A DNA stretch of 64,000 nt from Shinisaurus crocodilurus (lineage: Eukaryota > Chordata > Lepidosauria > Squamata > Shinisauridae), in assembly GCA_021292165.1 (NCBI GenBank), contig JAHFWL010000434.1, positions 496,001-560,000 of the forward strand, written 5' to 3'. The first letter of the stretch is position 1, and each line of letters opens with the position of its first letter. Below the pieces are notes generated by a model. It was not told where the DNA came from, did not search any database, and saw only the letters and a program-made list of their open reading frames with translations. Shown piece by piece: positions 44,566 to 58,800 of the stretch. Position numbers and translations under genes: made by a program.

Positions 44566-44739
44566 TTCATAGATTTCATAGATCATAGAGTTGGAAGGAG
44601 CCTACAAGGCTATCGAGTCCAACCCCCTGCTCAATGCAGGAAACTAGAGGAGGGGTCTCCCATCCAAGTAATAACCAGGCCTGACCCTGCTTAGCTTTCC
44701 ACGCTCAGACAAGCTGAGCCAGCGTGAGCCACAGGCCTG
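44566..44739 (-). mobile_element. 5S-derived SINE with CR1-like tail
   Basis: Reverse complement, complete from the CR1 tail to the 5S head. Confidence 0.9.
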
Positions 44740-44895
44740 CAGCAGTTTGCACTAGTCTTAGTATTGGGTATATTAGCACTTTTGCTCATACAAAACAAAG
44801 GCAATACTTTTGAGGTTGGAATATTATGGGCACTTGCCTGGGAGTAAGTTTCACTAAACAAGAGTGGGTCTTCTGAGTAAACATGCATGGGTTTT

Positions 44896-45122
44896 TTATT
44901 TATTATATTTATACCCCACCTTTTTTCCTGCAAGGAACCCAAGGCGGCTTACATAATCCTCCTCCTCTCCATTTTATCCTCACAACCCTGTGAGGTAGGT
45001 TAGACTGAGAGTCAGTGACTGGCCAAAAGCCACCCAGTGAGTTTCATGGCTGAGCGGGGACTAGAACCCGGATCTCCCAAGTCCCAGCCTAACACCCTCA
45101 CCACTACGCCACACTGGCTCTT
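44896..45122 (-). mobile_element. MIR/CORE-like tRNA SINE
   Basis: TTATATTTATACCCCACC tail to CGCCACACTGGCTC head. Confidence 0.9.
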
Positions 45123-45129
45123 CAGTGTG

Positions 45130-45530
45130 CTGAAGATTGCTCTGTACATTTCTTAAATATGGGAAACAGTACAATTCTGTATGCTGAGTTATAAATTATG
45201 TGCTTATGTTATAGTAAAATAGGTTTAGGTTTGGTAAGGGAAGTATTGCATGTTTATCCAGACATTTCCAGCCCTCCCACCTTCAGTTGGAATCCCCCCC
45301 CCCCCAATGCCTTCAAAATTTCAGGGTATTTTACATCTCTAGCCAGAGCCTACTTGTTTGTCTATGCACCAGAAGGGCACCATGCTGGCAAGCCATGACA
45401 GATGATGTTGGAGGATGAGTTGATCCTGAACGGTGTAGTTGATATAGTGGATAGTGTTGGTCACATGGTTTTGCAGCTTTCAGCTCTTATATCCTCAGCA
45501 ACTACAGAACCCAGTATCTGAGAACTATTG
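45130..45530. other. Intergenic stretch without a gene
   Basis: C12 at 45294-45305. Nothing else recognised. Confidence 0.5.
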
Positions 45531-45541
45531 AGGGATTAATT

Positions 45542-45658
45542 CAGCCTTCCTCAACCTGGTGCCTTCCAGATGTGTTGGACTATACTCATCCCCAGACACT
45601 GGCCATGCTAAGGATGATGGGGACTGTAGTCTAACCCATCTGGAGGGTGCCAGGGCTG
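45542..45658. mobile_element. hAT fold-back MITE with exact 8-bp target duplication
   Basis: CAGCCTTCCTCAACC ends; GATTAATT at 45534-45541 and 45659-45666. Confidence 0.92.
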
Positions 45659-45993
45659 GATTAATTCATCTGCTTATCCTCCAACATGCACCACAGGGCT
45701 CTTGCTTTTACTGAAATTAATATTTCAAGTGAGCTGAAGAGCAGCTATGAATACATCAATGTTTCTTGCAGCAACACAACTGCAAATAACATTTGCACCT
45801 CCCTAAATGCTTGCATACATGGCTGGCCTGTGTCAACCTAAATCAGGGCTGTTGTCAACCTGCCCCGCATGTGATGCTTCAGTAGATGCTTGCCTGAACC
45901 ACTGATCCTCTTCCATGTTAGCAACAGTCCTACCAAAAGTTGGCAGTGTACACTGCCCACTGGATCTCCTAAAGGACCCTACTGTATATAAAG

Positions 45994-46128
45994 CAGTGTT
46001 CTCCAACCTTGGGTCCCCAGATGTTTTTGGCCTACAACTCCCAGCATGCCCCAGCCAGCTACACTGGCTGGGGCATGCTGAGAGTTGTAGGCCAAAAACA
46101 TCTGGGGACCCAAGGTTGGAGAACACTG
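45994..46128. mobile_element. hAT fold-back MITE, near-perfect palindrome
   Basis: CAGTGTTCTCCAACC and GGTTGGAGAACACTG; TATATAAAG occurs on both sides (a 9-bp match that includes the expected 8). Confidence 0.93.
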
Positions 46129-46139
46129 TATATAAAGAA

Positions 46140-47304
46140 TGAGTCAGCTGCCCACTTCTGTGTACAAAACCCAATATGGGCTCCTGCTACATGCAGGTAC
46201 TGAATTTGTATGTATCCCATCTATTTTGGCACAGTGAACAACTACAGAAGCTGATCTGCAGATAAACAGGCACAAAGGTAGTACAAACTCACACGGCCAG
46301 TCTAGCCCTTGCTTTTAATGCCATGCATTAAGATGAAAATTGTCTTCATGAATAGTGGTTTCTAGTTGCACATGTATATATGCAAGAGGAGTGATCTCTG
46401 ATAGAGGCTTGTTGGCAGATTAACCCATTGATAATTCGAAGGAGCAAGTGTCTAGATTCATGCTAAGCAGAGAGAACCATACTGTACCAAGTGGATGTAA
46501 GTTCATGTGCAGGATTGATGCATCTCTAGGGGCCATCAGTTGTCTCCAGCTATACAATGAGCCCAGTATTAGTGTGTCTCCCACGTACTGGATTTGCAAT
46601 GAGGTTAACATGTCCTTCTTCTACAACTACAACTATCTATTCATGTAGCTGGAGCTGCCATAAGGTATGGTAAGCATCTAATATGTTGCCAAGTTCTGTA
46701 ACTATGCAGGAGCAAACTATTACAGTTGGGAAATTGGCCATGCTTTATTTATCCCTATTCACAGTTGGAACTGGCTTTGTTCGGCATCTTGAAGTATGTG
46801 CCCAATTCTACAGCTGCATCTTTAGGCTTCCAATTGAGAATGGCTCCATGCTATATCCATTGATTTTTTCCTATGTAGTATATCCATTCTTCTGTGAAAG
46901 ACAAGTATAAGAGTGATAGCTGGCCCCTGATGTGGGGAGACAACCCAGGATCTTTCAGTAAGCAAAGATAAATGCAGCTTCTGTACATCTGTATTTAGGC
47001 TTTAACCTCCATAACCTGCAGCAGCCCATATCAGCATGTACAAGTGTCATAGGTTTAATCTGATCTCCCTTGTAGCGGTAGATAGCTTCTTCCTGCCACA
47101 GTAGAATCTACAGAAGCTGCCACACTGATGTTGGTTCAATAAAAGGAAGTTATAAGCTCCATACATATTTTTACTTTGCAGTAACAGAGGAAGTTCATCA
47201 AAATCTGGAAGAATAATATTCACCCTAGATGGGGCTCTGTTCATTACTGCAGCTCAAGTTACAGAAACTGGAATTTCCCATGGCAAGGGACAAAACATTT
47301 ACAT
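46140..47304. other. Repeat-poor intergenic DNA downstream of RNF114
   Basis: No transposon or coding signal recognised. It may include more 3'UTR if the 47325 signal is not the last. Confidence 0.4.
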
Positions 47305-49784
47305 ATTAGATTTTACCAATTATGTTTATTCATATTTTCTTCATTTAAAAGCCAGAACAAGACAGTTTTGAAGTTCTAAAATTCTTATTAAAATTGCTAG
47401 AAGTGCACTTAGAATACAAGAACAAAAAAAAGTCTGATGTGTTCATGGACAAGGATACCCAGCTCCTATGAATTCCATAGGTGATTGGTTGGCAGCATGT
47501 TCTCACTTGTTGAAATACTGAAAGACAACAGCCAGGATCCAAAAAGGCCCACGTGCATGCAGAAGGCACTTCCGTGCATATATGAACAGCCAATTTTCCT
47601 TTCCTGGCTACAGCTCTCTACACCATACTGAATAGTACTCCGGAGTGTCCCCTGACTTTCATGAGCTGCTAGGAGAATGGTGGCACACAAGGAACAATGG
47701 TAGGAAAGGTGAACTTGAAAAAGGCCCAGGACACCGGACACTCTTTGTACCTTGGCCACCTTCAAAAAAATATCCTTAATGCTTCAGTGGAAAACTCTTG
47801 AGTGGGACTGCAATCCTAGCAACAGAGAACTTTGATAGATTTTAAGACAGGATTAAGCAGTCTCCAAACAGAGAACTTTCTAAAAGGTAGCATGAGCAGT
47901 TGGCAGTAAGACCACTTCAAGCATCAAGACACTACTATCAGATGTGCCATGACATTATTGGCTCAAAGTCATCAATACATTATAAGGAACATTCTTCCAG
48001 CAGTCTATCACACACACATTTTAGCCTCAGATTTGAACACCACATGACTGTTGGGCTAAATATGTATGTATCAATTTATGTAAATCAGTATTAGCTCTGC
48101 TACTACACACGTCACATCAGTTTCATTTATAATACTTAGTGCAAAAAGTTGTCATTCAACACACAGAGCAAACCATTTGATTGATGCTTCTGTTGAACAA
48201 TCACCTAAGGAATCTGGCCCAATTCTCAAAACACACTTTTGACACAGGGTCACTGCAACTGAATGTAACCTCTGAATGTGCCACCACAAGATGAGATTTA
48301 CACATCTACCAAAAGTTACAAGTTATTCAGGACTAATGTTTCAGACTTCACTACATGGCAGTACATTCAGAAGTGCTCATCCCACCCAAAGAACTCCAGT
48401 AAATCACCTCACAGGAGCCCTGCTATCCGTCCACCCATACAGTGACTGAATGTGGTCAGGGAATGAGATTGCACCTGCAGGCCAAGCCCCCAACCTCTGC
48501 GCATTCAGCATAAGTTGACAATGGGGCCATAGGTGTGTAGCCTGTTGCACATGATCAGGGTTCCTTTCCACGTGCAAAGCTTTACAAACAGAGCCCTATT
48601 CTCACCTCCCACTGAATATACAGAGTTCAGGGCAAGGGGGCACCATCGCACATCCCACCCATGTGCTCAGTCAACACAAGGACAGAAGGCAAGAACAGGA
48701 CCAGTGTCTTTAGACATCAAGAACAAATGGAAAAATCAGACCTTAGATTCTCTGTACCGCAAGGCTTCTGAACCACAGCAGCCTAAGAATTCAAGATGTG
48801 GCCATATGCATGAATTTGGTAAGCACATGGACATTGCATTGTCTGCATGGAATTTCATACAAGAATACATGACATTTTTGTATTAGATATAGAAGAGCAG
48901 TTTACACAAAGCACAATAGTCTACTATTTGTTATGTCTAAGGAATCAGGTGCTAAAGTTTACCCCATTTGCTGCTATCAAATTGCTTTGAACTCTAGGCA
49001 TAGAGGTAGAAATACACAGGAGTGTATTTGAGTTTAGGAAGCCAGAAATGAAATGTTACGTTAGATCTGAATTCATCTGTCTTCCAAAAATTCATACAAC
49101 AACTTTATCATACTTCATATTTGAACTCTGCACAGATGACTGAACTGGAAAAATAAAGTCTCAAGACAAACAATTAAAACCAACCTTAACTGACCCCCTC
49201 TAAAATTGTGCTGTACAGTTGCTGAACTAAAAAAGTGCACCTTGCAAAGTGAGAGAACATACAACTGGAACGATGTATTGTTCAAGGGCTGACACCAACT
49301 TTTCAAAGGCTGGATTTGGTGTCAAATTCACTATTTTTCTAGACAAATCAAGAAGTGGATGCCTGCTTCCAATATCTGAATCTTATAAGGGTTTTCATGT
49401 ACTGTATCTAGGAAACCTGGGTTTCTAATGCCTGATCCATGTTAAAAGCACAATATTAGAGGATGCTCAAAGGTTAAAATTATTGCAAAGTTCCTGGTGA
49501 TTTTAAAGTTTGTAAGCCTTAGAAGCTGAAGTGAAGGAAAAACAAAGCAGAAGACTATTTTAACATTTAATTGTAAAGAACAAAGATACCCTGGAGCAGG
49601 TGAGCAGCAAGGAAAGGACCACTAGAAGAGGCCGAGTGGCATGTATGGAGGCAGCAGGAACAAGAACCAAGAAAGACTCCTCATGTTAAATTTATGGATG
49701 CCAAAGAATCTTGGGGTAAGAAGTGTCTGTGGTATTTTTCCCCTAATGGAAGCCAAGTGTTAAAGAGTTTATTTCTTGCTTTGT
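47305..49784 (-). other. RNF114: Probable RNF114 3'UTR
   Basis: This block after the stop holds no recognisable transposon, unlike the DNA below 46.2 kb. It ends near an AATAAA on the gene strand at 47325-47330. The extent is inferred; an earlier end is possible. Confidence 0.4.
47325..47330 (-). terminator. RNF114: Candidate RNF114 polyadenylation signal
   Basis: AATAAA on the minus strand, about 2.45 kb after the stop, with a T-rich region nearby. Other hexamers closer to the stop were not excluded. Confidence 0.3.
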
Positions 49785-49850
49785 TCATTGATCCCTCAAG
49801 GAACGCAACAGAACTTGGGCCATCATATCATCTTCATCAGCATCATAATC
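49785..49850 (-). CDS. RNF114: RNF114 coding exon 6 (terminal)
   Basis: 66 nt, acceptor TTTAG|GATTAT to a TGA at 49785-49787. It encodes the acidic, ubiquitin-interaction-like tail ending SLRDQ. Confidence 0.94.
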   Translation of the reverse strand, partial: DYDADEDDMMAQVLLRSLRDQ

Positions 49851-52800
49851 CTAAACACAGACAAAGAGAGTATGCATGAGTACACAAATTTGAGTCTTGT
49901 TTTAGAACTGCTCTTCACACAGCCAAATTTCTTCTCTTTCACTTCTAGTTTCTCTAGCAGCAGGATGTTAAGTGGCATGGACCCAAATTCCCAGGAGATC
50001 CCCCTAAGCTTTATGCATGCTCAGGGCCTATTTGTGGTACCTTAGCTCACTTACTATGTCCTTGTATGGGCTGATCTGTGAAGGGCCATGTCATTGGGCC
50101 ATGTCCTCCCATTAAAGTAACAATTAAAGGCCGTACTATTTTCTAGCTCATTAGTGTAAGACAGTGCAAACGCAAATGTTAAAAATAATGTCTAATGTTT
50201 TGCGCTTTGAAATCTGAATAGCAGGTTTTTTTGATTACTACTTACCACAAAAGTATCATAAGAAAACTGATGCCGGCGCTGAAGATGTTCCATGAAGTTA
50301 GCACTTCTGTAGTTCGGATCACCCCATGGCATTGATGCGCAAATTGGGCAAACCTGGAAGAGTTGGCAGTTTAGGTGGATAAATACATCTTCCCTTTTGA
50401 GCTTTGTATCTGATCAGCATATATTCTAGACCATGCCCAGTAAAATGATTTTCAAAGTCTTGTATCCAAAGTACCACAAGGACAGAAAAGTAGTTGTGTC
50501 CATATAAGTGGGGACTCCAATTTCCACCAATGTATCCCCCCCCCCCCATATGCTGCATTGCACTGTGCTAAGTGTTTCCTGATCCACGGAAATGGGTTTT
50601 CAGCAGGCACAGGGGGATGCAGCAGGACAGAGCGGTGGGAAAGCTGTGATGGGCAAGCAGAATTTTAGTGGTTCTTTGTGGACACAAACCAAAATATTTG
50701 ATGCACACCCCAAATTTTACTTGGAAAGCAAGCCCTGCTAACTATAATATTCTTGAAGTATTCAAAGCAGCACTACACACACAGCAAAAACAAATTAGGA
50801 GTCCATAGGATGCTACAGTGATGGAAGAATTTTGAAACAGACCCCACTTGTTTGGGGTTAAAAAAATCCAAAGCCAGGAAGAAACTGTTAGCAAGTCATG
50901 CAGTACTGAAACACTTTGCTCCTCCTGGCAAAGTATACATGTGTCTGAACTTCACTACTCTGAACTGCCTTGTCTTTTTTGGGTAACCCCCCCCCCCCCC
51001 AAAAAAAAACTTCAAACATTTGAGGTGTGTGCTTTAGGAATGACAAAACCAAGGACTAGATTTCATCATTAAAACAGCTCTATTTGTTCAGTTTAGACCA
51101 TAAGCCTTCAAGAAAGAAATGTTTGTGTTAAGACAGTATAGCAACCCACTATGGACCTATGGGTTAAACCTGTGAAAAGTAAATCAATTACCACTCGCTT
51201 TGCATCCGTACTGTGATACTTTCTGCAGTGTTCTACCAGTCCTTCCTGGTCCAGGTTTCTCTCATTGCAGTAAGGGCAAGGAAATGTGAATCTATTTGGA
51301 ATGCTCCTGCAGAAACAGAGGATAATGCCTTCACATTTTTGAAAGGCTACATAAGGCAGTTTCTGATTTTGCAGCAAGTTAACTTCATGTTTGATCTAAT
51401 GATGTCAGAACAGTATGACTTTCAGTAGCACTACAACCTCCAGAGAAAAGCATTAGCTTACAATTAAGCCTCTATGCTCTCAATCTGATGTTTTTACAAC
51501 AGAAAGAGCTCTTCTTTCATGTCTGGCATAGAGCAGCAATACTTTTCATGTTGGTTCCCAAGATGTACAGCAAACTATGTAATAGGAGGCAGCTACCCAT
51601 ACTTCCCTACATGTGAGCAGTTGCCACATACATTTGGCTGTGCCCCAACTGAGACAGCAAGCTGACTGCCATATCACCTCTACCCTACCCCAATCAGATG
51701 GGATAAGAGGCTACATAGAACATTCTGGTCCACCTTTCAGCAAGCTTCCACAAATCCAGTTCAGCTCACCAGGGGGGAGTGTCTCTAGCCCTCAGGCAAA
51801 AATGCCCAACACGGATGCCCTCCCCAGAGCTCTCATTTGTACTGAAGCTTGGGTAAGATAAACAGTATTTCTGAAAGGCTGTCAGGCAGAATATGGTGCA
51901 GACTTGTTCAACTGTTCCAAAGGGCAGGACTAGAACCAATAAGCAGAAATTTCAGGAAAGAAGATTTTGGTTTAACATTAGGAGAAGCTTCCCAACGGTA
52001 AGTGCTGCTCAACAGTGGAACAGACTGCCTCGGGAGGTGGTGGGTTCTCCTTTGCTGGAGGTATTCAAGCAGAAGCCTGAAAGCTATCTGCCAGGGATGC
52101 TGTAGCTACATTCTGCATTGCAGATCCTGGTAGGGGTTGGATGAGATGGCTTCCAAAGTCCCATCCAAATCTATAGTTCTGTGATTCTATAAGACTGCAG
52201 TTTCTTAACTTCAAACCACAATGCAAATGAGAAAATCCTGCTCAGCCAGAAATCCTCCCCACCTCCCAAAGGACTATCATCATCATCATCATCATCATCT
52301 GTATACCGCACCACATCAAGCAGATTCTGGAGCAGTGAACAATAAAAAGGCAAAAACAGATAAAACAAAGACAATATGTTGAAAACAAACTAAAATTACA
52401 ATGGTGGTTGGACAACAGAGAAGACTTCCCGGAACAAGGAGGTCTTCAGCAGGTGCCAAAAGCAGCACAATGTTGGAGCCTGCCTGACTTCCAGAGGCAG
52501 GGAGTTCCACAGAAATGGAGCTGCCACACTGAAGGCCCTTCTCCTGGTGGACTCCAATCTGACCATAGGTCCGTAAGGAACCACCAGGAGCATGACATCT
52601 GATGACCTCAGTGACCGGACAAATTGGTATGGGAGGAGGTGCTCTCTCAGGTAACCTTGTCCCAAGTTGTTTTGGGCTTTGTACACAAGTACCAGAACCT
52701 TAAACCTGACCCGGTAGTGAATAGGTAGCCAGTGCAGTTCCTTCACCAAAGGAGTTGCATGCTGAAAAGAGGCAGGTTTCAACAATAGCCGAGCTGCTGC

Positions 52801-55800
52801 ATTCTGCACTAGCTCCAGCTTCCGGAGCAGTCTCAAGGGCAGCCCCACATAGAGTACATTGTAGTGATCCAGTCTTGAGGTTACTAGCACCTGTATCACT
52901 GTGGCCAAGCTATCTCTGTCCAGGAGAGGCCACAGCTGGCGAACCAAGTGAAGATGATAAAAGGCACTCCGAGCCACCATGGTCACTTGGGACTCCAGCA
53001 ACAATGATGGATCTAGGAGTACCCCCAGGCTACGAACCTGATATTTCAAAGTGAGTTCAACCCCATTCAGAACAGGCAATGAGCCTATCTCCCAGACTCG
53101 GGAACCACTCATCCACAGGGCTTCCATCTTGCCAGGATTCAGCCTCAGTTTACTGGCCCTCATCCAGCCCATCACTGAGTTCAGGCACTGATCCAGGACT
53201 TGCACAGCTTTTCCTGATTCAGTTGTCACAGGGATTAATAGAGGTATGTATCATCCACATACTGATGGCATTTGGCTCCAAACCCCCTAATGACTGCTCC
53301 CAGCGGTTTCATATGGATGTTAAACAACATTGAGGACAAGATGGTACCCTGCAGAACCCCATAGTGCAGTTGCTAAAGGTCCGGGGTGTAGTCAGCCAAT
53401 CTTAGTCTCTGAAATCGACCCCACAGGTAGGACCAAAACCACTGTAACACAGTGCCTCCAATACCCAACCCATGGAGTCGATCCAGGAGGATACCATGGG
53501 CAATTGTATCGAAAGCTGCTGAGAGATCGAATAGAATTAACAGGGTCACATTCCCACTATCCTTCACTCGATAAAGGTCATCCATCAGGGCGACCAAGGC
53601 TGATTCAGTCCCATAACCAGGCAAAACCCAAACTGGAATGGGTCTAGATCAGTGTTCTCCAACCTTGGGTCCCCAGATGTTTTTGGCCTATAACTCCCAG
53701 CATGCCCCAGCCAGTGGGGGTAACTGCAACTGGGCATTCAAATACTGTTAGGTCCAGAGTGGGTTTTTTCAGGAGTGGTCGCACGACTGCCTCCTTAAGG
53801 ACAGCAGGAACCACCCCTTAAGGATGCATTCACCACTCCCTGGACCCACCCAGCCAAACCCCCTCAGCTAGCTTTTATAAGCCAGGACGGGGAAAGGATC
53901 AAGAGGGCACATGGTCGGTCGCATTGCTGCAAGCACCTTGTCCACATCATCAGGCCGCAGCAACTGAAATTGATCCCACAAAATTGGGCAGATGGTGGCA
54001 TCAGATACCTCGACTGCAGCTGCACTAATGACAGCATCAAGTTTGCTGCAGAGACGAGCAATTTTGTCATCAAAGCACAATGCAAAAAGGTCACTGTGGG
54101 ACTTTGAGGGGGCCAGGGCCTCATTCACTGGGGAGAGTGTTAACAGCCCCTGGATTACCCGAAAGAGCTCCTCTGGACGGCTACTCGAGGATGCAATGGA
54201 GGCAGCAAAGTAACGCTTCCTTGCTGCCTGCACTGCCGCACAATAGGCATGTGATTATGCGCTCTAGAGCATGCTCAGTCATCTTCGCTTCGAATCTTAC
54301 ACCATTTGCACTCTAGTCAACGTCCAGCCTGTTTCATCGACCGCAGTTCCCCAGTATACCAAGGAGAAGGGAAGGGGATTGGTGGCAAGTGCAAACAGAC
54401 ACTGGCTCATAAGCCAATATATGGACTCCAACTTATCTGTCCCTGATGTAAACATCTTACTTCATTGGAGTCCCACCTCTAAGAGCACTAAACATGGCAC
54501 TGCTCCTACCCTTCCCCTTCTGGATCCCCTTTAAAAGGACACCCCTCATATCCTACTTTGCATCTTGAGCTACAGTAGCTCGAACATGGGACTGTCACCA
54601 TTTGAGATACTTTCAGTACCAAACCTCGTGGTCCTATACCTATTAGCAGGGCAGCAAAATAGGGCCACCCACTGACAATGCAGTAGTTTCTGCATACTTG
54701 CAGATCTCCCCAGATATGGAAAAAATGGTGAGTTAAAACAAAAGGAGCAGGCAGAGGAAACATCAGGGCCTGCTCCAGTTGGACTGCCCCCCCCCCCCGG
54801 CTAACTGACGCTCTGTTTTTTCTTGTATTTAATTAGACTGTACATAGCTCAGAGTGGCCGGATGTAATAAATAAATAAATATTTGAATACAAAACCCAAT
54901 GAGGCATTGTCACTGCCCTCAAGGATGCACAGAGTATTTAAGGACATTCATAACTGCTTTTGGTATCTTGGAGAGAGGCATGTCGAGCTGAGGATGCTGT
55001 AAACATGGACTCCAGCTACTTTGAAGCATAGTCTTGGTAGAGGGAGAATTATGACGGAGTAAAAAGTACTGCCTCCAATCTCTAATCACCCCTCCAAGGA
55101 CTACTTATGCTGCAAAAGAGGTAGAGCCTTTAAAAGCATGTAGCATCCTGGAAGGAGAATTTAACATATTTTACTGCAATTTAAAAAAAATAAAAAACAC
55201 ATCTGATTAAAATCTCTTATCTCAAAGACACATTAGTTCAAGTACTATTTTATTTAAAGCATTTTTATTCTACTTTTCGGCCAAAAAGTTCCTAGAGCAG
55301 CATACATAAGACCAGTAACAAGGCAAGCTTACAATCTAAAATAAATGGGGGGGGGGGAGGGAAAGGGATGAGGAGTAAATCAAATACAAGCATTCATGCT
55401 TGACAACAGCCCCATTAAAGTAGTTAATATGTTATGATTGGCTCCTAGCATTCTACTATTATTCTATACTCTTAATATGCCTTTGAGATGCTGTCAGTTT
55501 TACTAAACTAGTCACCTCCATTGTTATTTTTTGTAACCACTGTTTTTTATTTGCAAAGGTTAATCTAGCAGTTGCCATTAAAAGAGGTGTAGATTAGGAA
55601 CGGGGATGCACACCATGAGGCATGAATTGCCTGAATGCAATTCCCTCCATTCCCGCACATTTCCATACACAGTTGGCATGGACCCTAATACCCTGCACCG
55701 ATGAGCTTCCTACTCATCTAATCTCAAACCTCAATGGTCAGAACTATAGAGCAATTACAGTACAGTATTAGACCACTGAACAGCTTCCTGCTCAACTAGC

Positions 55801-58800
55801 CCTGAACCTTATCTAGCCCAACAGTTCAGCAGTCCCACACTATTCCAATGTGCAAGGGTAATTCCAAATCATTATCTCCCCACTACCTATTTGTTGGTAA
55901 GACCTTAAGGCCTGATCCCATATTTCTTTAGGATGGTGTCAATTTCATCCTCCTGGCAACTTTCAGCAAAATCTGGAAGCCTTTCCTAAGCCAAGTCCCC
56001 GGAATGAAATTGATACATCTAACCATTGTTCAGTGTTCACTGACAGTAATCTTGACACAGTCCCCCCCACCCCCAACAAGAGCCACAAGGTTACATTCAA
56101 ATTAAGAGCAGCCTGCAGAAAACGCTTGGGTGGCAAAATTCAAGTGCTGCTCACTTAAAACAGACCTGCAAGGCCATTCCATCAAGATATACCAAACTTG
56201 TTTTGAACCCTATTTTACATATAACCTTCCATTCTGAGCAAGTCACAACTCCATAGAGGGGTTACCTGGTATCCTGTGGTGGATCTTTAGTCACAGCTCT
56301 AACACCTTCCATTATGTAATTCTGGTATTTCGAACAGGCAGCTGCATGGCTACGCAGCTTTGAGAGGTACATCTGTACAGAATGAGAATTAAAAAAAAAA
56401 ATTTTTTTAAACTATGTCAGAGCAGGTGCTTCAAATTAAACAGAAAAGTATGTTAAGGACTATACAAAAAGAACCCATCTAACCTTCTGAGAGCACCAAA
56501 GTATGACAGGCTATAAGTCACAATGCATGGTTACAGTAGGGACATCTCAGGCTAAGCTGATCTGTAACATTGCAGGAAGGCTGCAGTATCTTGCCTGATC
56601 CGTTACAATGCCTCAGATAGCTGACACCTTGTTTACCCGACTGTTCGTCCTTATGTTACATTCCCTGAAGATGCAGCAGGCTACTATTTCTTTATGTGCC
56701 AAGTTAGGTCTTCTAGCTCTTCTATGCCACACAATCCAATGAACTAGAAGTTGCTAAATCTTTAACTGATCTGCTTTTTAAGTTCTACACTGAGACAGCA
56801 ATCAAAATGGACAGCCTCAGAATTGTACTTTGGACAACTATTCTCATGTCAGATGCCTTCAAGATTAATTAAATACCAAACTCTAGCATTCAGAAGGCAA
56901 AGAATGATGGGGCTTAACTCCCACAAACTTCATGCTTTGATGTGGCATGCCCCACATATATTAAGGTTGAACCCCCCCTCTCCCAACATTTGATATAAGT
57001 TTCTGTCATCTACTGGAGTTGTTCAGTCATAGGCAAAGAACGTTTGCTGACATTTACCAAAATATTTGAGACATTCACAGCAGCCAGCTTGAGTTATTTT
57101 TTATAGATCTCCACAGTGCAATATCTTTCATTTGTATTAAAAAATACGACAACATTGCTTTTCAGGATTTTCATTATACAGACTGGGAAGCAATACAGAG
57201 TTAAACTTGCGTAAGTACTGCATAGCCAATCTATGTTTTGAACTCCAGTTTACCAGGTCCAGATCTTGAGCAGTCAAGTTATCTAATGTTTCCTAATAGC
57301 GCCAATATTTAACAGTCTCGGCTGGAAACTAGATCACACCAATAGCATTTAATACATTATGCCTGTATACAATGAGAAGCCCGATACAAGCTTATTGTAA
57401 AAAGTCTATGTTAAACAAATTGAGAAACTGACACTTGGAGTGAAGCTAATAGACATTTAGTTTGAAAGATGTGAAGCAAAATACTTTAGATCATAAAAAT
57501 ACAGCACTCTAGTTTTACTTTCAACTGCATACAATGGAAATCTAAACAAAAAGAGAACCCGATCAGAGCACAGTAGATTATTTTACAAGTTCCCAATCTT
57601 TCCTGAGCTGCAGTTTACCTATCCACTGGGCTTTTTATTCCACAGGTCATTTCCCCCTTCTACAGAGATATATTCTCATACTGTGAAGACAGTATAAAAG
57701 GCAATTCTATTCTTGAAGAACTTTGGCTCAAGGCAGCCACAAAATTGCCAAATTCTATTCAAGAGGTCAGTTGTACTCATAAAAGCCAGCATGTTGGCAC
57801 CTTAATGCGTTATGCCACCATCATGCAAGTCCTAAATTAAAATGTTCAAAAGACTCCACTGAAAGTGCATTATGACATCAGTTTCATATAATGAATTTTC
57901 ATTTTCATGAAAGCCATTTCCTGTATTACAAAGAAGCAGTGAAAAGCTGCATGAGGACTTGCATGTATTCTTTCACCACCTCTACTGTAGTGTTGGCAAG
58001 TGCAGTCATGATCTCCATTTGCAGCAAGATCTGTGAACTCTAGATTGCTTCTGTAGCCAATGGATCTCACTACAGGAAAACCTGCAAGTCCTATTTCCCA
58101 TGTTCTTTAACTTCTTCCCAGGAAAGAAGTTAAAATCAACCCTTCTCTTTTGGCACTTCTTTGAACTGGCTCTTCCCTATCCTCCAACCCCTTGAAATTT
58201 CATTGAGTTTACAAGAATTTGATTATCATCAAGTGAGAAAGCCAATGTGTAAATTTGCTTCTATCTAAATTCATGCTATATATAGGTAAACATGGTCCAG
58301 CTTTTCATACTTTTTTATTGCAGCCACTGCAAGTAGTCTCTGTCATTTCAATTTGCTTTTCCAAGTCCAGAGCTCTGCTGCCATGAGACAGGGTACTGCG
58401 GCAAACTCCACAAACTGGCTTTTTTGGCTTAAGACATTCCTGAATGCACGGCGTGCAAAAGCTAATATGGGAAAAAAGATAGTATATGAACATTTGCATA
58501 GTAGAGAATGCAGCCAATGCCCCCCCCATAACACCAAAGGAAGTCACAAGTAGTAGTACACACACAGCAACCTATTCATATATAATAGTGCAATGTTAAA
58601 CAGCTTGTACTTAGCTATTTTAAAAACTGAAGGTAGCTTCAAGACAACCTGCTTGCAGCTTCAGGTTCCATTTAAAAAAGTGTCTATTTAAATTTGAATA
58701 CATGAGCATAAACCCCCACCCCCAGCCCCATAAAGAATTTTATAAACCAACATTAATGGTGGTATGCATCACTGATGGTGTTTTTACTTTTGACAGTGTG

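Noticed and set aside
52396..53229. 277-aa ORF as a host gene
   Set aside because: It matches L2/CR1-type reverse transcriptase C-terminus, is frameshifted from the YVDD part and lies in an RNF114 intron.
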